Below are positions 21,231-31,590 of a stretch of 31,590 nt of DNA, piece after piece (the first letter of the stretch is position 1; every line of letters starts with the position of its first letter). The notes beneath the pieces were generated by a model. That model did not search any database and had not been told where the DNA came from. It saw only the letters and a list, made by a program, of their open reading frames with translations. The stretch comes from Dinochytrium kinnereticum (taxonomy: Eukaryota; Chytridiomycota; Chytridiomycetes; Chytridiales; Chytridiaceae), in NCBI GenBank assembly GCA_027604005.1, contig JADGJT010000017.1, forward strand, positions 95,888-127,477, given 5' to 3'. The position numbers and the translations under genes were made by a program.

Positions 21231-22189
21231 GTGGGTTGGAGGGTGCTAATGTATTTTTGGTGGGGCGGAGGGAGGCGCGTCGAGTCCATGCATGTGAGAT
21301 ACTACAAAGAGGACAATGGGCGACCGCCGCGAGTCTGTGATAGCAAATAAGGTGCGCATGAAGGCAATCTATATTCTCGCAATAAGAAAAAAACAACATG
21401 AAGAGAGATCGAAAGCATGCCCAAACCAACCAGTTTGTCCTAGCTGCTACAGCAAGGTCCAATGTGAACCACAAAAAAAAAAAAATAACAACGGGGAATG
21501 AAAAAAAAAAGGCAAAGTAAATTCAGCTACATCAACAAGTGGTATTAGCCCAAACACACACAAAAGCAAGAGCCACAAGCAATAATAAAAAAAGAAAGAA
21601 GAGACCAACTAACGCATTGGGTACCATAAAAATTAAGTATATAAGCCCCCTCAAAGCAGGATATCGACGTCGGTATGTGCGGCGGGAAGAAAGAGAAAGG
21701 TATCAAAAGCAGGCCAAAAAAAGGAAAAAGAAGATTAAAGAATGCGAAAAGACAAGGCCTTCTTCGCAAAAAAATTAAAGGTACCAACCCTTCCCCATTG
21801 GGCTCTACCGCCTAAGGAAGAGAACGGATATCAAAACAGCCACACCCCTCCACCTGCAACCCAAATCCAATGTACCCAACAAGTTTACCCACATCATAAA
21901 AATAAAGAGCAAGAAAACAAAATAAAAGGGAAAAGGTATTTACTTTTCATAATAGTTGCGACGAGCAGAGGAGGGAGTAAAAAAAGACAGCAAGCAAATA
22001 ATAACAAAGAAAAAAAAAACTTATGCTATGCAAAGGATGCGGGGTTGCTGAAAAAGGAAAGGAGGGGTAGTGTATAGCAGGGTAAATAGGCCAGTAATGT
22101 GGACAGGGTCCAAGGAATAATAGCATAAGGAAGTAGGTCTTGATCAACTAACATAGCGTCTATAGGAATTTACAACTGTCGGCCGAAAA
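21231..22189. other. Convergent intergenic region between the small gene and CAF40
   Basis: The 959-bp gap between two stop codons is A-rich with many A-runs and AATAAA-like sites on the plus strand. Open frames are Lys/Gln-rich and lack domains. I see no RNA gene. Confidence 0.55.
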
Positions 22190-23906
22190 TCACTGGCCAT
22201 CTCCAAGGTTCATCAATAGTGTCTTTTCATAAAAAAAAGAGAAGGTTAGTCAAAATGCAAGAACCCCCCCGAGCATTAACACAACAATAACCGGAAACTG
22301 ATCTCACAACCGGTCAAACCAAAAAGATCTTCAAAAACTCACCGCCAAACACCTCTTAGTCGTTATATCATCCTTCAAAATCATCGAAAAAGTTGAATCC
22401 CTCAACGGTTCTGGCAAGCATTGCCTTAAGGCCTCCCGAGCCCTAGGATTATCCGACAATCTCAAGTAGCATCGAATAACATGCTTAAGAAGCCTAACAC
22501 TTTGCTGCTCCACAAGTTGGCTGACCATATTCGCGAGTACTGTCCCAACCGCGTAGAACCTCTCGTAGGTTTGGCAAATGTAGTTCAAACCCATTTCGTC
22601 GAGGAGAATCTTTTGAACGATGAAGATGGCAACCTGTCGGAATAATTGCTTTAGTCGTTCAATCGCTCTTGGAACGGTAAAGAGGTTGGGTTCGAAAGGA
22701 AACTTAATTTACCGTTTTTGAGAGCTCACTACCGCTCTCCATAATTCTGAGGCAAAGAGGAATGATTTCCGTTGATAAGAGGAAATTAATCACCTCGGGA
22801 TTATCATTCTTAAGATAGAAATAGAAATAACCACATTAGAAAGGGAGGAATTGTAGCTCAAGACTATCAACTGCAAGAAGCGAGGGCCGCATTACTGTAG
22901 CATGTCTAGGTGAGTGAGTGAGCAAACTAACCTTCACAAGTGCACCAATAACACCCAAACTGGTGAGTCTCAAGTACTCAAACGGTCTTGTCTTACTGGT
23001 CGTATTCAAGAATGGATACAAGAACAGCGGAATATGAGCTGCAAAAAACGTGGTAAAAAGCCAATTAACGAGAAAGAAAAAATGGAACAAATGCGAAAAG
23101 AATCGAAGCATTCGTTACCATTCAAAAAAAGCCCGCGGGTCTCATTATGACTGGCTACACATTGGAGAAGCGCAAGGGCGTTGCATACCCGGTTCGATGC
23201 CTGGCCGGTCAAAGTTGGTGGTGCAAGAGCGGGGTAGACTGACACAATCTCTTGAAGCAACGCCGCCATAACACCTAGGGAAAAAAATGTTAGGAATGCA
23301 TGAATCCCGGCAACAACTCAAAAAGTAACGAAATATAACAAAATACAAAAAGAAAGCCAAGATTAACTTACCGAAGCAATGCCAAAGTATGGGCGCCAAA
23401 TCATCATAAGCTTCCCTCTTTTTACTCAACTCAAGCAACGCCTGCTCACGAGTCTGTGGGCTAGTCAGGTCCAAAATCAATGTATATATCTTCTCTTCAT
23501 CAACCACAGCACCACCACCAGATCCTGCACCCCCTCCACTTCCACCAACGCCCTGACCCTGGTTACCCTGGCCAGCATTCACCCCCTGAGCGGCACCACC
23601 CGCCACCTGTTGAGAAGCCTGGGAAGCGGCTTGCTGGAGGCTTGATTGAGGGTTGGACGACTGCTGCTGCTGGGTGGGTTGATTGGATTGCTTAGACTGC
23701 TGCTGGAGCTGCTGCTGAAGAGAAAAGGGGGTGCCTTTTGCGGTCATTGGATTTGAAGGGTGCATGCTGCTCATCGCCATGAGATCTGCAGGTCCATAGC
23801 CTCCTCCTCCTGCACCTTGACCACCGCCTCCACCTTGATTTCCCATCTGCTGGTAGAGAAACTGAAGCTGCTGCTGCTGCTGCTGTTGTTGTTGTTGTTG
23901 TTGCAT
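22190..23906 (-). CDS. CAF40: CCR4-NOT subunit Caf40/CNOT9 (Rcd1)
   Basis: Six exons on the minus strand: 23372-23906, 23119-23274, 22932-23038, 22713-22808, 22343-22633, 22190-22222, giving 405 residues. The N-terminal 130 residues are Gln- and Gly-rich (Q12 run directly after Met-1), as in fungal Caf40. From about 135 the armadillo-repeat core is highly conserved: [80 protein letters not shown]. This part recruits mRNA-repression factors to the deadenylase scaffold. The last exon is only 33 bp and gives [10 protein letters not shown]. The ATG at 23906 is chosen because the frame before it opens only at a TTG; a CAG just upstream (23919-23921) could be the acceptor of a 5' UTR intron. Introns 3 and 5 end in AAG. 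Confidence 0.94.
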
Positions 23907-24376
23907 ATTATTTTCACCTGTGCGGATATAGCTGAACTGCTTTTTGGTCCTTGCAACGCCAGGTCGGAAAAAGGCTTGCGCGTTTATCACCAAAATTGGC
24001 CAGCTACGTGAGTGAGATAGCTTGTGGGCTTGTTATCCCTCGTCAATGGTCCTCTTGAAAGGAGCTGAAGTCTCACTCTCTCACTCGAAAATCGAAACCC
24101 TTCGTCCTCCCCAAAAGTCGTTGGGATAAGAGGCCTGGTGATTAATTCTCCCCGCAGTAGGTCGACTCGGATTGTTGTCCTTGCTTTCGCAGCGATGGAA
24201 CTTGCGCGAATCGTGAGGTTATGGAGACGGTGGAGATGGGAGTGAGGATTGATGGTTTTCAATTTTTTTTTGGCTGTGTTGGTGAAATTTCCAAACGATG
24301 CTGCTGACATTGCTGGCGACCAGGACGAGGCGATCCGCGGTGTTGATCTGCGGCATTGACGGGTCTGGTGAGAGCC
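23907..24376. promoter_or_regulatory. Shared upstream region of CAF40 and threonine aldolase
   Basis: The 470-bp region between divergent starts has a CT-rich stretch with TCACT units near 24070-24085 and a short (GTGA) cluster near 24008. It may also contain a 5' UTR intron of CAF40. No coding sequence recognised. Confidence 0.45.
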
Positions 24377-26285
24377 ATGCATTCATTTCAAGCTGTTGCA
24401 TTTGAGTGGAAAGCGAGTGAGGCATCCTTGCGCGATTGGTGGCCTTGATTTTGGAGCGAACGCTAAAGCGAACATACCCCACCGAAAAGGTCGATTACCA
24501 CCGACGATCTCGGCATCAACTGCTTGTTTGACCATTCGAGGTCATGTCGCGCGTATGAAAAATGTTTATACTTTCATTCTTTTTTTGCAACCTGTGTTTT
24601 TACTTTGGTCATTTCAGCAGCTGTTTAATGCTCTCTCTGTCCGCGGTATATTTACTTTTTTTCAGGCAGCTATTATTCAAAGGCGGTTGATCGGCAAGGG
24701 AAAGTTGCGAAATATGATTTCAGAAGCGACACGGGTGAGCGCTTTTTTTTTTTAAATACAGTTGTGTTCCTGTAGTATGTCTATCCTTTCAACCCGTTTC
24801 CGGCTCTAAACGTCTACCACGTGTTTACTGGGCAGTAACTATCCCTACAAAAGCCATGTGGGAGATAATGGCTTCAGCAAGAGTTGGAGACGATGTAATG
24901 GAGGTTTGTTAACCTACCTTTATCATTTGTTCGTTAAGCGTCGGATCGAATTCAAAAGAGCTTTAAGATATTTGTTAATCGCTGCGTTTGTTTCTGGTAT
25001 TCAGGAAGACTTTACAGTGAAGGAGCTGGAAGCAAGGATTTGTGAACTGACAGGAATGGATGCCGCTTTATTCTGTGTCAGTGGTACTATGTCCAACCAG
25101 GTAACGACTTTGTTGTTTCTCATCACTTCTCGCAACGCAGAAATCAAAGGCATAACAAAAAAAGAGAGATTTTTAGCGTTTATTTATTTCCCATCTTTCT
25201 TCGCAAAAACACGTCTAGATTGGCATAAGGACACACCTTATAAGCCCTCCCCACTCTGTTCTCTGCGATGCTTCTTCCCATGTTTACAACTACGAGGCCG
25301 GTGGCATAGCCTTCCACAGTCAGGCGACCGTTTTGCCCGTAAAGCCTAAAGAAGGCTTCCATCACCTGACCGCCGATGTCGTTCAAGAGCATCTAATACT
25401 GTCTGATGACATTCATTACGCTCCCACGAAGCTAGTTTGTCTCGAAAATACGATGAACGGGCAGGTTTTCTGGAAATACCACGTTTCAGCCGTCTGATCT
25501 CGTTGCTGATGCTAGGTAATGCCGATCAAGGACATTCGCGAGATATCCGCGCTGGCGCGATCGCAAGGCCTCAAGATGCATCTGGATGGCGCACGTCTAT
25601 GGAATGCGTCTATTTCAACGGGGATATCTCTGAGGGACTATGCAGATCAGTTTGATTCGGTAACACTGCCCCATTCTCACACACCTTTTTTATATCTAAT
25701 AGAGATGCAAATTATAGATGTCGCTATGCCTGTCCAAGGGGTTGGGTGCGCCCATTGGGTCTGTTCTCGTTGGCGAGTCAAGGTTCATCCGCAAGGCGCG
25801 CCATTTCCGGAAGCTCTTTGGCGGCGGGTAAGTCTCTAAATTTGATCGACTTCAAGTCGCTTTCCATGTCTGATGGAGATCGCCCAAATTAAGTAATTTT
25901 TTTTATTCCTTTCATTATTATTTTTGGGTGAACTTCAACCAGATGGAGACAGGCGGGGATGCTCGCGTCCGCAGGCCTGCACGCGATCGAGCACCACTGG
26001 GAGGCGATGCGGGAGGACCACCGCTGCGCACTGCGGTTGGCAAGAGGCCTCGAGTCGCTTGGGTTCGCGATGGCCATGCCTTGCGAGACTAACATGGTGT
26101 GGGCAGACTCGCGGCCTGTGGGCGTCAGCTGGGACGCGCTCGCTGACGCGCTGCTGTCGCGTGCAGGCATCGTCGTGACGGCAGGGCCCGCGGGTGTTGG
26201 ACGCCTCGTCACACACCACCAGGTTTCAACCGATGCGTGCATCGACCAGCTCCTGGCGACTGCTGCCGAACAAATAAAAATTTAA
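24377..26285 (+). CDS. GLY1: Low-specificity L-threonine aldolase
   Basis: Eight exons: 24377-24416, 24666-24734, 24836-24903, 25005-25100, 25219-25464, 25516-25659, 25718-25827, 25943-26285, giving 371 residues. This PLP enzyme cleaves threonine to glycine and acetaldehyde. Visible motifs are [19 protein letters not shown] near the N-terminus, the Gly/Ser-rich [19 protein letters not shown], the [11 protein letters not shown] block with the PLP-binding Asp, and the Schiff-base lysine K228 in [15 protein letters not shown]. Exons 2-8 are firm. Exon 1, 40 bp starting [12 protein letters not shown], is inferred: it is the only nearby ATG whose GTGAGG donor has the phase required by exon 2. The alternative exon just before 24553 is in phase but has no ATG. 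3' of this gene lies the APSES gene, in the same direction. Confidence 0.9.
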
Positions 26286-26366
26286 CTCTTGCTGTGCCAC
26301 CACCACAGTATATACCATCAGTATCTACTCTGTTCTAGACCTTCCTTTTCGTGTGTTTTCGAACAC

Positions 26367-26389
26367 TTTTTTTTTTTTTTTTTTTTTTT
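26367..26389. repeat. Poly(dT) run of 23
   Basis: An uninterrupted T23 lies between threonine aldolase and the APSES gene, about 140 bp before the latter's ATG. It is likely a terminator-side or nucleosome-free poly(dA:dT) element. Confidence 0.8.
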
Positions 26390-26529
26390 GTTTCTGCTGC
26401 CAGACGAGTGCGGCTGCTGCTGCTTTTCTTTCTTCCCTCAAACAGAACACTGCTGCGTTCGCCCCTCTCACCCCTCCCTGCCTGCGCACCCGCACGCACG
26501 TCAACTCACACACTCGTCCTGCTCATTTC

Positions 26530-28413
26530 ATGGCCGCGACCCCTGCACCAGCTGCTGCTGCTGGATTGATCATGCCCGTCCCCGCAATCTACAGTGGCGT
26601 GCATGTCTACGAGATCCTCTGCAACGGCGTGCCTGTCATGCGTCGCGCCCTCGATCACTTCGTCAACGCCACTCAGGTGCTGCGCGCTGCTGGTCTGCCA
26701 AAGACACAGCGAACAAAGATCCTCGAACGCGACGTCTGTCCAGGCATTCACGAGAAGATCCAAGGCGGTTACCACATGTTCCAGGGAACCTGGGTTCCTC
26801 TCGAGAGTGCCATCAGCCTCGCAAAGGCGCATGGTCTGGAGGAAGATATGTCGCCACTCTTTGACTTTGATCCCGATCCGTCCGATTCTTCAGCCTTTGC
26901 CGCCATCCTTGAGGCCAGGAAACAGCTCAAACTCATAAAGCCCGCCCCCAAACCCAAGCCCGTACCCGCGCGATGGTCCTCCACGTCGTCTTCGTGGTCG
27001 TCCTCCGAGGATGATCCCGACAGAGTCAAGAATGTTTCTGGTGGGACTGGGAAGAGGGCGACCAGGCGGCCGAGACAGGCCTCAAGCTCACCAGCCCTCC
27101 CCGGAACCCCGCCCCCGCTTAACTCGCTCCCAGGTCCATCCTCCTCTTCATCAGCTTCCTCCAACAACCGCATTGGAACGCGGGGCAAAGTCTACAAGCC
27201 TCCCGGAGACCTCGTCGAAAAGCGTCGCCCTGGCAGGCCCAAGGGAAGCGGCCGCAACGCCTCCGCGTCCCAATCGCCTGTCCCAGCACCAAAGAAGCCT
27301 CGTCTTCCCAAGAATGCTGCGGGGGCTGCCTCGCGCCACTCTGCCCCTCCTGGCGCTGTGCATGGTCTGTCGACACCCATCCCGGCCCCCTCTGAACCTG
27401 TGCCTCTCAAGCATGACAGCATTCTTGACCACATGGACTCCATTGACTTTGACAACATGGACTTGATGGATCCTTACGGTCTTCTCGATGGCGGCGAGAG
27501 CAGCGACTCTGATTACCCCTACCCTCCTCTCATGCCCGGTGGCAAGCTCAAACGTCCCTTTGACTCTGGCTCTCGCCGTCGCGGCGAAAGGGATGGCTAC
27601 ACGTCAACCGGCTCAGCGTCCGGGCGTCACTCCTCCAAGCGTCAGCGCCTTCTCTTCTCCTCCTCCTCCGCCGACGAAGATTCCTACGCAAGTTTCACGG
27701 ATGAAGACGATCTCGGTGATCGATCCTGCGAGGCCTGCGGGGCAATCACTATACCCACCTGGCGTAAAGGCCCATCGGGCCGTCGAACTCTCTGCGATCC
27801 TTGCGGCCTCAAATGGTGTTTTGGTCGTCTTCCTTCTTCCGCGATTCAACCCAAGCCGCTTTTCTCCGCGTCAGCCGTGATTCCGTGGGACCCCTCCACT
27901 TCATCTTCTCAGCCCAGCGATGGTATCTACGATTCCGACCCTGAATCTCCTTCTTCTTTCTTAATGCCCACTCACGATGCGTCCACAACTGTACCGCTTC
28001 CTGCCATGGATGTGTCGGGTGTTCTTGTCGCGAACGCCGAGACGCATGACGTAGCAGCCAAGCTTATAGACCTTAAGTCACGTATTCAAGCCGTCGACCG
28101 TGGTCGCAAGCGTCTCAGACGCCTTTTGGATGAGATGAAACGGGAGGACGCTGGTGCTGATCGAGCGTTTCGAAGAGCGATTGTTCGATGTCGAAGGGCG
28201 AAAGGGGGTGCTGCGATAGATTCTGGTCATTCAGTGAATAGGAATGGTATGGTTGAGTTTTCGAGGGGTGGGGAGGAGATTGGTTTCGAGGGGAGTGATG
28301 GAGAGTATTATAGCGTGCCTTCTGATGACGAGGACTCGGTTTTAGAGGAAGAAAAGGAGATGGTAGCTGTTGCTAGGTTTATTCAGGCGGTGAGGTGGAG
28401 GCTTGGATCTTGA
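26530..28413 (+). CDS. APSES-domain transcription factor with AT-hook and white-collar-type GATA zinc finger
   Basis: A single exon of 627 residues, the only intronless gene here. Residues 18-113 form an APSES/KilA-N DNA-binding domain of Mbp1/Swi4 type ([51 protein letters not shown]). An AT-hook core G235-R236-P237 lies in [18 protein letters not shown] finger at 400-425 has C400-x2-C403-x18-C422-x2-C425, with [14 protein letters not shown] as in white-collar proteins; its Asp-Pro after C422 differs from the usual Asn-Ala. A basic coiled coil lies near 508-540. Mbp1/Swi4 relatives have ankyrin repeats after the APSES domain; none are visible here. The first in-frame ATG is 26530; the frame is open back to about 26353 without an ATG. 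Low-complexity Ser/Pro linkers and NLS-like KRQR fill the rest. Target genes are unknown. Confidence 0.93.
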   Translation: MAATPAPAAAAGLIMPVPAIYSGVHVYEILCNGVPVMRRALDHFVNATQVLRAAGLPKTQRTKILERDVCPGIHEKIQGGYHMFQGTWVPLESAISLAKAHGLEEDMSPLFDFDPDPSDSSAFAAILEARKQLKLIKPAPKPKPVPARWSSTSSSWSSSEDDPDRVKNVSGGTGKRATRRPRQASSSPALPGTPPPLNSLPGPSSSSSASSNNRIGTRGKVYKPPGDLVEKRRPGRPKGSGRNASASQSPVPAPKKPRLPKNAAGAASRHSAPPGAVHGLSTPIPAPSEPVPLKHDSILDHMDSIDFDNMDLMDPYGLLDGGESSDSDYPYPPLMPGGKLKRPFDSGSRRRGERDGYTSTGSASGRHSSKRQRLLFSSSSADEDSYASFTDEDDLGDRSCEACGAITIPTWRKGPSGRRTLCDPCGLKWCFGRLPSSAIQPKPLFSASAVIPWDPSTSSSQPSDGIYDSDPESPSSFLMPTHDASTTVPLPAMDVSGVLVANAETHDVAAKLIDLKSRIQAVDRGRKRLRRLLDEMKREDAGADRAFRRAIVRCRRAKGGAAIDSGHSVNRNGMVEFSRGGEEIGFEGSDGEYYSVPSDDEDSVLEEEKEMVAVARFIQAVRWRLGS

Positions 28414-29326
28414 AAAGCAGTTTTTGACTCCTTGTTCTTTTTCTTGTGGCTTCAGTCGTTTCCAAGACTCTGGAGGTCAATCCGTTTTATATTCGTCCCC
28501 CATCGCTTTTATGTTCCCCCTTTTCTTTTATTATTTATGGTTTAACCTTTTATTTATTTATTTTTTTTTTTTGCGTCGGGCTTTTATCTTTTCGCTTATG
28601 CGTGCACTCAAAATCGCTACGGCGTTCATTCTTAAAACATTAGCCGATTAATTATCGTTGACCGGCCCCTCTCCCTGAAGTAACTTGCCCCTTCATCCCT
28701 ACCCTCTCCTCTAAACCCATGTGGATCATTTTGTTGTCGCATGTCTTTCCCTATATTGTAGTCTTATCGTATAATTAATTGTTCATTTCTCTCTCTCTTT
28801 TAAGTTATGTAACTCGTTTCTCCTGGTTGTTCTTTAATTTCTGCGTTTTATTTATGATGTGCTTTTATGGAATTTAATACTCCTTTTATGCCGTAAAAAA
28901 AGGCAAAAGAGACAGGCTCTTTTTTGTCAGGTTTTCTTATTTTTTTTTCGCTTCTCTTTTTTTTCTGTCTTTTTTTAAAACCCTTCGTCTTTCTCCAATG
29001 AGTTCATTTGCAGTACATCTTATCTTGGAAGTTTTTCGTATTTTCCTACCTTGATAAACGTAAATACGCAAAAAAGCGTTAAAACTACATCAATACTCAT
29101 TTTCGTACATCCATTTTAATGATATATATGTAATAAAAACAACAAAAACAACAAAAACAAGATTAAATGGTATTTTGTACAAAATGCTCTCAAGGTACGT
29201 CTCTTCCGTAGCAGCAGGGTAAGAAAAAGGAAAGAAGGAAGCAAATCGAAAATGAAAGTTGAGGCTTTCTGTCCTCAAAAAATTATCACACAATACCACA
29301 GTGGCCCTAAAAAAGGATCATCCATA
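28414..29326. other. Convergent intergenic region between the APSES gene and SLU7
   Basis: The 913-bp gap between two stop codons is T-rich with ATTTATTT runs near 28530-28570, and must hold two 3' UTRs. A short inverted pair around a poly-A centre (GCCGTAAAAAAAGGC near 28889-28904) could form a small hairpin. Open frames are Phe/Leu-rich and unconvincing. Confidence 0.55.
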
Positions 29327-31352
29327 CTAACTATCCTCCTCCTCGTCTCGATACTTAGCCATAGGATCCTCCGAGCTACCCTTCATCAACCGGTAAGCCT
29401 CCAATTCCTCCTCCGTAACCTCCTTCGCTCCATCCACCCCATGATATTTCTTCCCCTTCTTCCCCCTCTCCTCCTCTTCTCCCCCTTGCTCCCTCCTCCT
29501 CTTCTTCTCCTCCTCAACAGCACGTTTCAGTTTATCTTGATCAATAACAACATCCCCTTCCCCAAGTCGTCCCTTCTTCCTATCACCCGCCGGCTGCGTT
29601 GAGGACGTTTGACCGCCTTTCGCCGCCTTTTGTAAATGAGCGGCGAGGAGAGATTTTTCGGTTACGGGTGGGGCAGAGGAGGAGGAAGCGGAAGACATGG
29701 CGATTTTCGAGGCTCGCTCTGCGTCGATACCGGCTTGACCTGTGCAGTACGAAACTCGGGAGAAAGAATGGCAGCAGGCGAAACCCCAACGACCGTCTCG
29801 CCAGAAGGAGCCCCAGACGGTTGTGTGGTTGAGAAGGAAGCTGTATTAAAAGTGAGTTAAGGGATATTCTTGTCTCAACAAAAAAGTGGGAAGAGGGATG
29901 GAGAAGGGTCAAAAGAACTTACACATCCTCCTCATACTTTGACCGAACCTTGCTCTTCTCCTGTCCCTTTATGATCTTTCCGGTCTGAGAATACTCCACG
30001 TAAGCCTCAGTCTGTGCCAAAAGCAACTCCTTTGGCGGAGCCTTGAGGTACTCGTCTCCACCGTACTTCTCCAAAATAGATCCCTTCTGAGTCTCGCTGA
30101 CCTTCTCCTTTTTCTTCTGATACTCCTGGAACAAGAGCTCTCCTTGCGTCGGGTTGGCGTGGAGGTGAACGTCTTTTCCCCTATCAGCAGCCTGCCAGGC
30201 AAAGACCTGAAGCTTGGCGAGTCCTGGCGCGTCACCAGTCCACCGGACAAAGTTGTCACCTGCGTACGTGAGATCCGAGGGGTCCTTTTCCTTAAGAGGG
30301 TTATCTCTCATGGACCTCGTCTTGGGGTCATAGTAGGCAGAGTTGACGTCAAGGTTAAGAAGGTATTTCGCGGTGTCTTCACGAATACGCAGGTTTCTGA
30401 CGGTTGTTCGTGTTTTTGCGTCAAGCTTCTGACCCACAGCGTCAGCCGCATCGGCGTACTTTTCATCATCCTCCTCAGCGTCACTACCACTCTCATCGGC
30501 CTTGGCGGGGTCTTCGGCAATGGCTTCTTTCTCAGCTTCCTTTTCTCCAGTGTTCTTGGCGGCAAGCTCGAGCTTCTCTCGGGCTTTCTGCTCTCGAAGA
30601 CGTCGACGCTCGGCTTCAATGGCCTCACCCTCTTCAACAATCTTGGTGTAGTCGTCGGGGTCGTACCCATTCCATCGGTCTCGCTTTGCTTCAAAGCCCA
30701 GGTTAATGTCCATGACCATCTCATCGGGTGCAATGTTCTTATTGGTGAACTTGGCGCCTTTTTGACGAGGTCGATCAAGGCAGTCTCTTGTCTTGTGGGT
30801 CATGGCACCGCTAATTCAGTTGTGGATAATGTAGAAGCAAGGGTTAGCCAACCTTTGATGCTCACACAAACCAAGTAGAACTCACCAATTCTCGCAAGCC
30901 CCCTTCCTGTACTTCTTGGCAGCAGGCCCCTTGAACTTCCCTCTCTGATACCATTTATCTAGATCATTTACAGGAGCCTCTGTTCCAGGAGCACGCTGAT
31001 GCTTCAACGTGGGGTGATTGATGTCCAAGTACCATGGCGCCTGTGAGATATAGTGCGGGATATGCGGATTGATGTCTCGCCCAGTCTCCGGATCAACCTC
31101 GGCTGGAAGCGTTCCACTGTTTTTAGGGTCAAAGAGATGATAAGGTGAGTGGAAATGCTTTAACTTGACTGCGGATATGTGAGAATCCATGCAGTCCACC
31201 GAGTAGACTGAATAAACCACACTGGTAACCTACGCCTTTCTCTGCTCCTCAATGGCCTTCTGCCTCTTGAAGTCCTCTCTGCTGAGCTTGCCGCCGCCGC
31301 CGACGCCGCCATCGCCGAGCGGAATGGCGTTAGTGTTAGTTGCTGCCGACAT
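29327..31352 (-). CDS. SLU7: Pre-mRNA splicing factor Slu7
   Basis: Four exons on the minus strand: 31234-31352, 30886-31116, 29923-30810, 29327-29840, giving 583 residues. Slu7 acts in the second catalytic step of splicing, positioning the 3' splice site. The N-terminus carries [20 protein letters not shown] and PWYL; a CCHC zinc knuckle follows at C114-x2-C117-x4-H122-x4-C127 ([14 protein letters not shown]). The conserved Slu7 region continues with [27 protein letters not shown], [23 protein letters not shown] and, after the last intron, [20 protein letters not shown]. The C-terminal 130 residues are charged and disordered. The donor of the last intron is GTAAGT after the GT of Val, chosen because it restores the known order in the next exon. 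It lies at the right edge, next to a GGAT microsatellite. Confidence 0.95.
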
Positions 31353-31504
31353 GGATGTCGCTGCAATTTGAAATTTGAAAAATATTTATTAATAAATCTG
31401 GCCTTCTCCTGCCAGGCCGATGGTTAAGGCTATCACTGGCGTTCTGGTGGAATGGTGAGCGACTGACTACACAATGCATGGCGAGGCTGTCTAATGTGTT
31501 CGGT

Positions 31505-31590
31505 GGAAGATGTATGGATGGATGGATGGATGGATGAATGGATGGATGGATGGATGGATGGATGGCTGGATGGATGGATGGAGGGATGGA
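31505..31590 (+). repeat. (GGAT)n microsatellite
   Basis: About 20 units of GGAT with a few substitutions run to the end of the window and may continue beyond it. It lies upstream of SLU7, about 150 bp from its ATG. Confidence 0.9.

Noticed and set aside
26353..26529. Upstream extension of the APSES protein through a poly-Phe stretch
   Set aside because: The frame opens only at a GTG and the T23 run would encode poly-Phe; the first ATG is 26530, just before the conserved domain.
26570..26870. KilA-N-like domain as a sign of viral or phage DNA
   Set aside because: The domain is a clear fungal Mbp1/Swi4-type APSES domain, and its neighbours are normal nuclear genes.
30144..30878. 244-residue plus-strand open frame
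   Set aside because: It lies wholly opposite SLU7 exon 3 and its translation has no recognisable domain.
31399..31440. Possible tRNA: an A-box-like GGCCGATGGTTAAGGC near 31415-31430 with a CTGGC/GCCAG hairpin just before it
   Set aside because: No B box (GGTTCGAAT-type) follows at the required distance and no acceptor or anticodon stems can be drawn.

Overview
The window is nuclear DNA from a fungus. It holds thirteen protein-coding genes, twelve of them split by short introns (54 in all), in a background of homopolymer runs and simple repeats. A THI20-type fusion of HMP-P kinase with TenA, an APSES DNA-binding domain, a white-collar-type GATA finger and a Caf40/CNOT9 subunit all point to fungi. 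An animal-type aromatic amino acid decarboxylase and a protein with three dsRBDs plus a degenerate nucleotidyltransferase-like region are less usual, and suggest, without proving it, an early-diverging lineage. I see no rRNA, tRNA, transposase, CRISPR array or viral gene. Exon joins were chosen so that phases close and family conservation is continuous. Every multi-exon model given here stays in frame from start to stop.

Layout, left to right: a 741-residue dsRBD/nucleotidyltransferase-like protein (-), divergent from THI20 (+, thiamine synthesis); a B-type cyclin (-); a type II membrane GT2-like glycosyltransferase (-), divergent from RPF1 (+, 60S ribosome assembly); ARG1, argininosuccinate synthase (+); a Sec14-like CRAL-TRIO protein (-), divergent from an aromatic amino acid decarboxylase-family enzyme (+); a small probable mitochondrial protein (+); Caf40/CNOT9 (-), divergent from threonine aldolase (+); an intronless APSES/AT-hook/GATA regulator (+); and SLU7 (-, second-step splicing factor). 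The genes are mostly unrelated housekeeping functions and form no operon or obvious metabolic cluster. The shared theme is divergent pairs that share one upstream region.

Three genes stand out. The leftmost joins three dsRNA-binding domains to a region resembling the DZF/OAS nucleotidyltransferase fold with apparently lost catalytic acids, followed by an unrecognised 140-residue tail. The APSES protein lacks the usual ankyrin repeats and instead carries an AT-hook, a white-collar-type GATA finger and a coiled coil. The decarboxylase-family enzyme aligns without gaps to the human enzyme through His192, Asp271 and Lys303, yet has Phe at the position of catalytic Tyr332, a change known to turn plant relatives into aromatic aldehyde synthases.

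RNA-processing signals are also unusual. Nine of 54 inferred introns end in AAG rather than CAG/TAG, and three of those follow an uninterrupted poly-A run. Two promoters (cyclin and ARG1) share an AT-only tract followed by (TCAC)n in the same orientation relative to the gene.
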